Below are positions 55,224 to 57,142 of a stretch of 57,142 bases of DNA, one piece after another; the stretch's first letter is position 1; the number at the start of each line of letters is the position of its first letter. The notes beneath the pieces are model-generated. The model made no database searches and had not been told where the DNA came from. It worked only from the letters and a program-made list of their open reading frames with translations. Source of the DNA: Oscillatoria sp. FACHB-1407 (GTDB taxonomy: Bacteria > Cyanobacteriota > Cyanobacteriia > Elainellales > Elainellaceae); assembly GCF_014697545.1 (NCBI RefSeq), contig NZ_JACJSA010000031.1, positions 1 through 57,142 on the forward strand, written 5' to 3'. The position numbers were made by a program, and so were the translations under genes.

Positions 55224-55966
55224 TTCGATGATTATTATCAGAAACTTGTCTGAAATGAGTTTCCGATTCTCGTAGGGCTGCTTCAGCCTGTTAACGATTG
55301 GTGTTGTCATAGGAGACAACAAGCACCGCATAAATTCTCAAGTCCTGTGTGTGACCAGAGTGATCGCATGAGATCCGGCTCTAACAATGACGATATCAAT
55401 GGAGTGAGGCAAAATCAGGGCTGATACGAGTCTGTCCACCCGCATTTGCTTCAACCAATAGCACGGCATGCGGTTGCGGCTCATTATCTAATCCCGATTT
55501 AAAGAGTTTTGCGAACAAATCAGAGTTACGGAGGGGTTTGGCACTGCCAAACCCGTACAAGCATTCGTCGCGTTTCCAATTCAAATGAGTATAACGTCCT
55601 CAGCATCTCCATCCGATCGCCCTCTGCTAACGGGTGTTCCTATGTCCGCTGCATTGAAGCCGAAGAACTTCTACAAGGGCAATCTCCTGCTTTCTAATAC
55701 TGATTTAATGTTTGATTGTGGCAGATCACTGGGTAGGGGCGTTTCGCGAAACGCCCTTACGGAATCATGTGCAGCGAAGCCAATTCAAATTGGTATAAGC
55801 AGATTGATTCATAATCAGGTGCTGGAGGATTTGTTTAATGCAGTCAGTTTAGTGATATTGCGCTAAATTTGTCTTGGTTTGAGTATGTTGCTCCAAGTTA
55901 GCAAGATCTCAAATGACAAATTGAATCTATACTGAACTCAACTTTCAGTTTAAGGAGCCTGTTTGC
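55224..55966. other. Gene-poor stretch
   Basis: It contains MITE-like copy 4 (55697-55796). The rest shows no convincing gene; short frames lack start signals and family features. The promoter of the exported Cys protein probably lies between 55900 and 55966, ending with AAGGAG before ATG 55967. Confidence 0.55.
55697..55796 (-). repeat. 100-bp MITE-like repeat, copy 4
   Basis: Inverted orientation like copy 2, with the same palindrome and near-identical sequence. The left end reads ATACT instead of ATACC, so one terminal base has diverged. Confidence 0.85.
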
Positions 55967-56425
55967 ATGAATCTTCGCCTAAGCTTAAAGTTAATGACAA
56001 TTCCAACCCTGATGGGTTCAGTATTGGCTTTTGGAATTCTGGCGCAATTAGCATCTGCGACTGACACAAGTTCTTTAACTGTGCTTACCAGTCAGTCTAC
56101 TTGTGATTCGCCTTCTGACCGTGAACTTGAATTATCAACCATTCGACATCAAAAAGGGATTGCGATCGCATCAGCAGACATCGCTTCTGGTGAAACTGCA
56201 ATGCTTGATTTCAGCGAAGCAGAGAGTGATGCTGCCGCTGTGTTGTTTGGTTGTGATTGTCCTTCTTGTATTAATGCACTGCGGCAACTGCGAAGTCAGC
56301 CGTTGCTTGACAGTGGTAGTAGTACCGGGCATTGTTTAACCTCTCTGCAACGCCGTGTGTCACCTCAGAGAATGCAAGAAGTACTCCAGAATTTAGATAT
56401 GAGAGAAGCTGAACAAACTCGTTAA
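55967..56425 (+). CDS. Exported cysteine-containing protein, unknown
   Basis: This encodes 152 residues. A signal peptide (IPTLMGSVLAFGILAQLASA, cleavage near residue 32) is preceded by AAGGAG. The mature part has FGCDCPSCINALRQLR, a CxCxxC cluster that could bind metal or form disulfides, plus two more cysteines (TCDSP and HCLTS). Probably periplasmic. I recognise no family. Confidence 0.72.
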   Translation: MNLRLSLKLMTIPTLMGSVLAFGILAQLASATDTSSLTVLTSQSTCDSPSDRELELSTIRHQKGIAIASADIASGETAMLDFSEAESDAAAVLFGCDCPSCINALRQLRSQPLLDSGSSTGHCLTSLQRRVSPQRMQEVLQNLDMREAEQTR

Positions 56426-56534
56426 GTTGTTAAATAACAGTGACAATCAGGGTTTGTAATTAAGAATGCTACGAGCGAATTCAGTGCTGTCGCTGTCAGT
56501 AGCCCGCCACCCAACGTCCCCTCGATCGTGATGA

Positions 56535-56720
56535 AGGGCACCCCGATCGCATCAGCAACGCCTTGGCAAGAATAGCGATCGCCCCGAAGGTGAGATCCGG
56601 GATGTGGTGACCTTCCCGGATCAAACCTATGCTCAGGGGGAACAGGTTCAATGCACGTACATCCAGATTCCCCAGGTTGAACACACCTGTGGGATCATTC
56701 TTGCGGCACTGGTCTTTTAG
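56535..56720 (+). pseudogene. Coding-like remnant next to transposase
   Basis: An open frame without a good start has coding character (EIRDVVTFPDQTYAQGEQ, then CTYIQIPQVEHTCG) and ends ILAALVF at 56720, overlapping the end of the convergent transposase. It looks like the tail of a gene cut by an insertion. I do not recognise it. Confidence 0.35.
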
Positions 56721-57142
56721 TTAGTGAGAGCTGCAAAGCCGCTTAGATTGAGGAATTCTTCCATCTTGACGGGGCGTTGAGCAAACCCCATGACCATTGC
56801 TGGAGTTATGTGCTTGCCTAAACTCTGGTGGGGCCTGACCCAATTGTGAATTAGTCTTTGAAATGTCACTGCTTGCTGGAGTCCTGGTCTGGTTCTGGCA
56901 TCATGATCCTGCCGTCGTCGGTAAGCACTGCATCGTCTGCGAATACTGCTGTTAAGAGCTTCACTATGATTGGCATGAACTTCTGATTTCGCACTAATAG
57001 CACTCCAAGGATGTTCTGGTTTAACCCATTCGACTCGTCGATTTCCCTGTGAACCTTTGACCTTGATTGCGACCTCTAACCCTTCTCGCCATACTTTGCG
57101 CTAACGACGGTTGGGATACTCTCGGTAACTTAAATAGACACT
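56717..57142 (-). pseudogene. DDE-type transposase, C-terminal part, with internal stop
   Basis: Read from the right edge, the frame gives YREYPNRR, a TAG stop, then RKVWREGLEVAIKVKGSQGN, EWVKPEHPWSAISAKSEVHA and the C-terminus NHSEALNSSIRRRCSAYRRR, ending LTN. The conserved H-A-N-H-x-E-A-L-N-S-x-x-R-R-R-C and RLIHNWVRPH segments mark an insertion-sequence transposase. The internal stop at about 57100 implies the copy is dead, unless it is read through. It runs off the window. Confidence 0.8.

Overview
The window is cyanobacterial chromosome-type DNA. It is dense in the HIP1 octamer GCGATCGC and carries psbA, cyanobacteriochrome kinases, a PEP-CTERM protein and an Anabaena-type sensory rhodopsin. 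The gene set suggests a filamentous or Leptolyngbya-like species, but the sequence alone does not fix the genus.

Region 1 (1-7830) is an RNA-centred island. A cluster of tRNAs, several of them degenerate (Gly, Gly-like, Val, Ala, His, two Ser), leads into four tandem hairpin RNAs that share 5' and 3' strand motifs and a covarying outer helix. They lie just upstream of a Ro60-type TROVE/vWA protein gene (rsr). I read them as a Y RNA array. One unit encloses a circularly permuted tRNA-like module, one an in-order tRNA-Lys-like module, and one sits inside a tRNA-like gene. Downstream follow a YoeB/YefM pair, a MerR-HEPN-like protein, an orphan DUF433 protein, a broken NADAR gene, a DEDDh exonuclease and a decayed IS1-type element.

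Region 2 (7971-12533) is one giant histidine kinase with two bilin-type GAF domains.

Region 3 (13245-27404) looks like a sulfide/low-oxygen regulon. It holds a DUF2892-SQR-DUF3122-SCP2-rhodanese-RND efflux operon, DsbA-like, CDF, methyltransferase and NUDIX genes, a psbA encoding a D1' protein (A80, L158, A286), a permease/mini-thioredoxin pair and an ArsR repressor. The same 16-bp motif lies before arsR, before the sqr operon and exactly in the spacer of the psbA promoter.

Region 4 (27421-31360) is decayed: a 33-codon gene, aldo/keto reductase and glyoxalase remnants, a gene cut by a shrunken IS, and a PEP-CTERM protein ending in an IS-like tail.

Region 5 (31361-47428) holds an Anabaena-type rhodopsin, ion and membrane genes (HPP, CPA1 antiporter, two DUF389 proteins, a K+-channel-like protein, MscS, DUF2254), a sucrose-synthase-like glycosyltransferase, a two-component pair and an AI-2E family exporter.

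Region 6 (47425-57142) is a decayed hybrid kinase followed by an intact 2039-residue paralogue. Both carry low-complexity insertions in the same ATPase loop. The window ends with an exported Cys protein and a broken transposase. A 100-bp MITE-like repeat occurs four times across the window.
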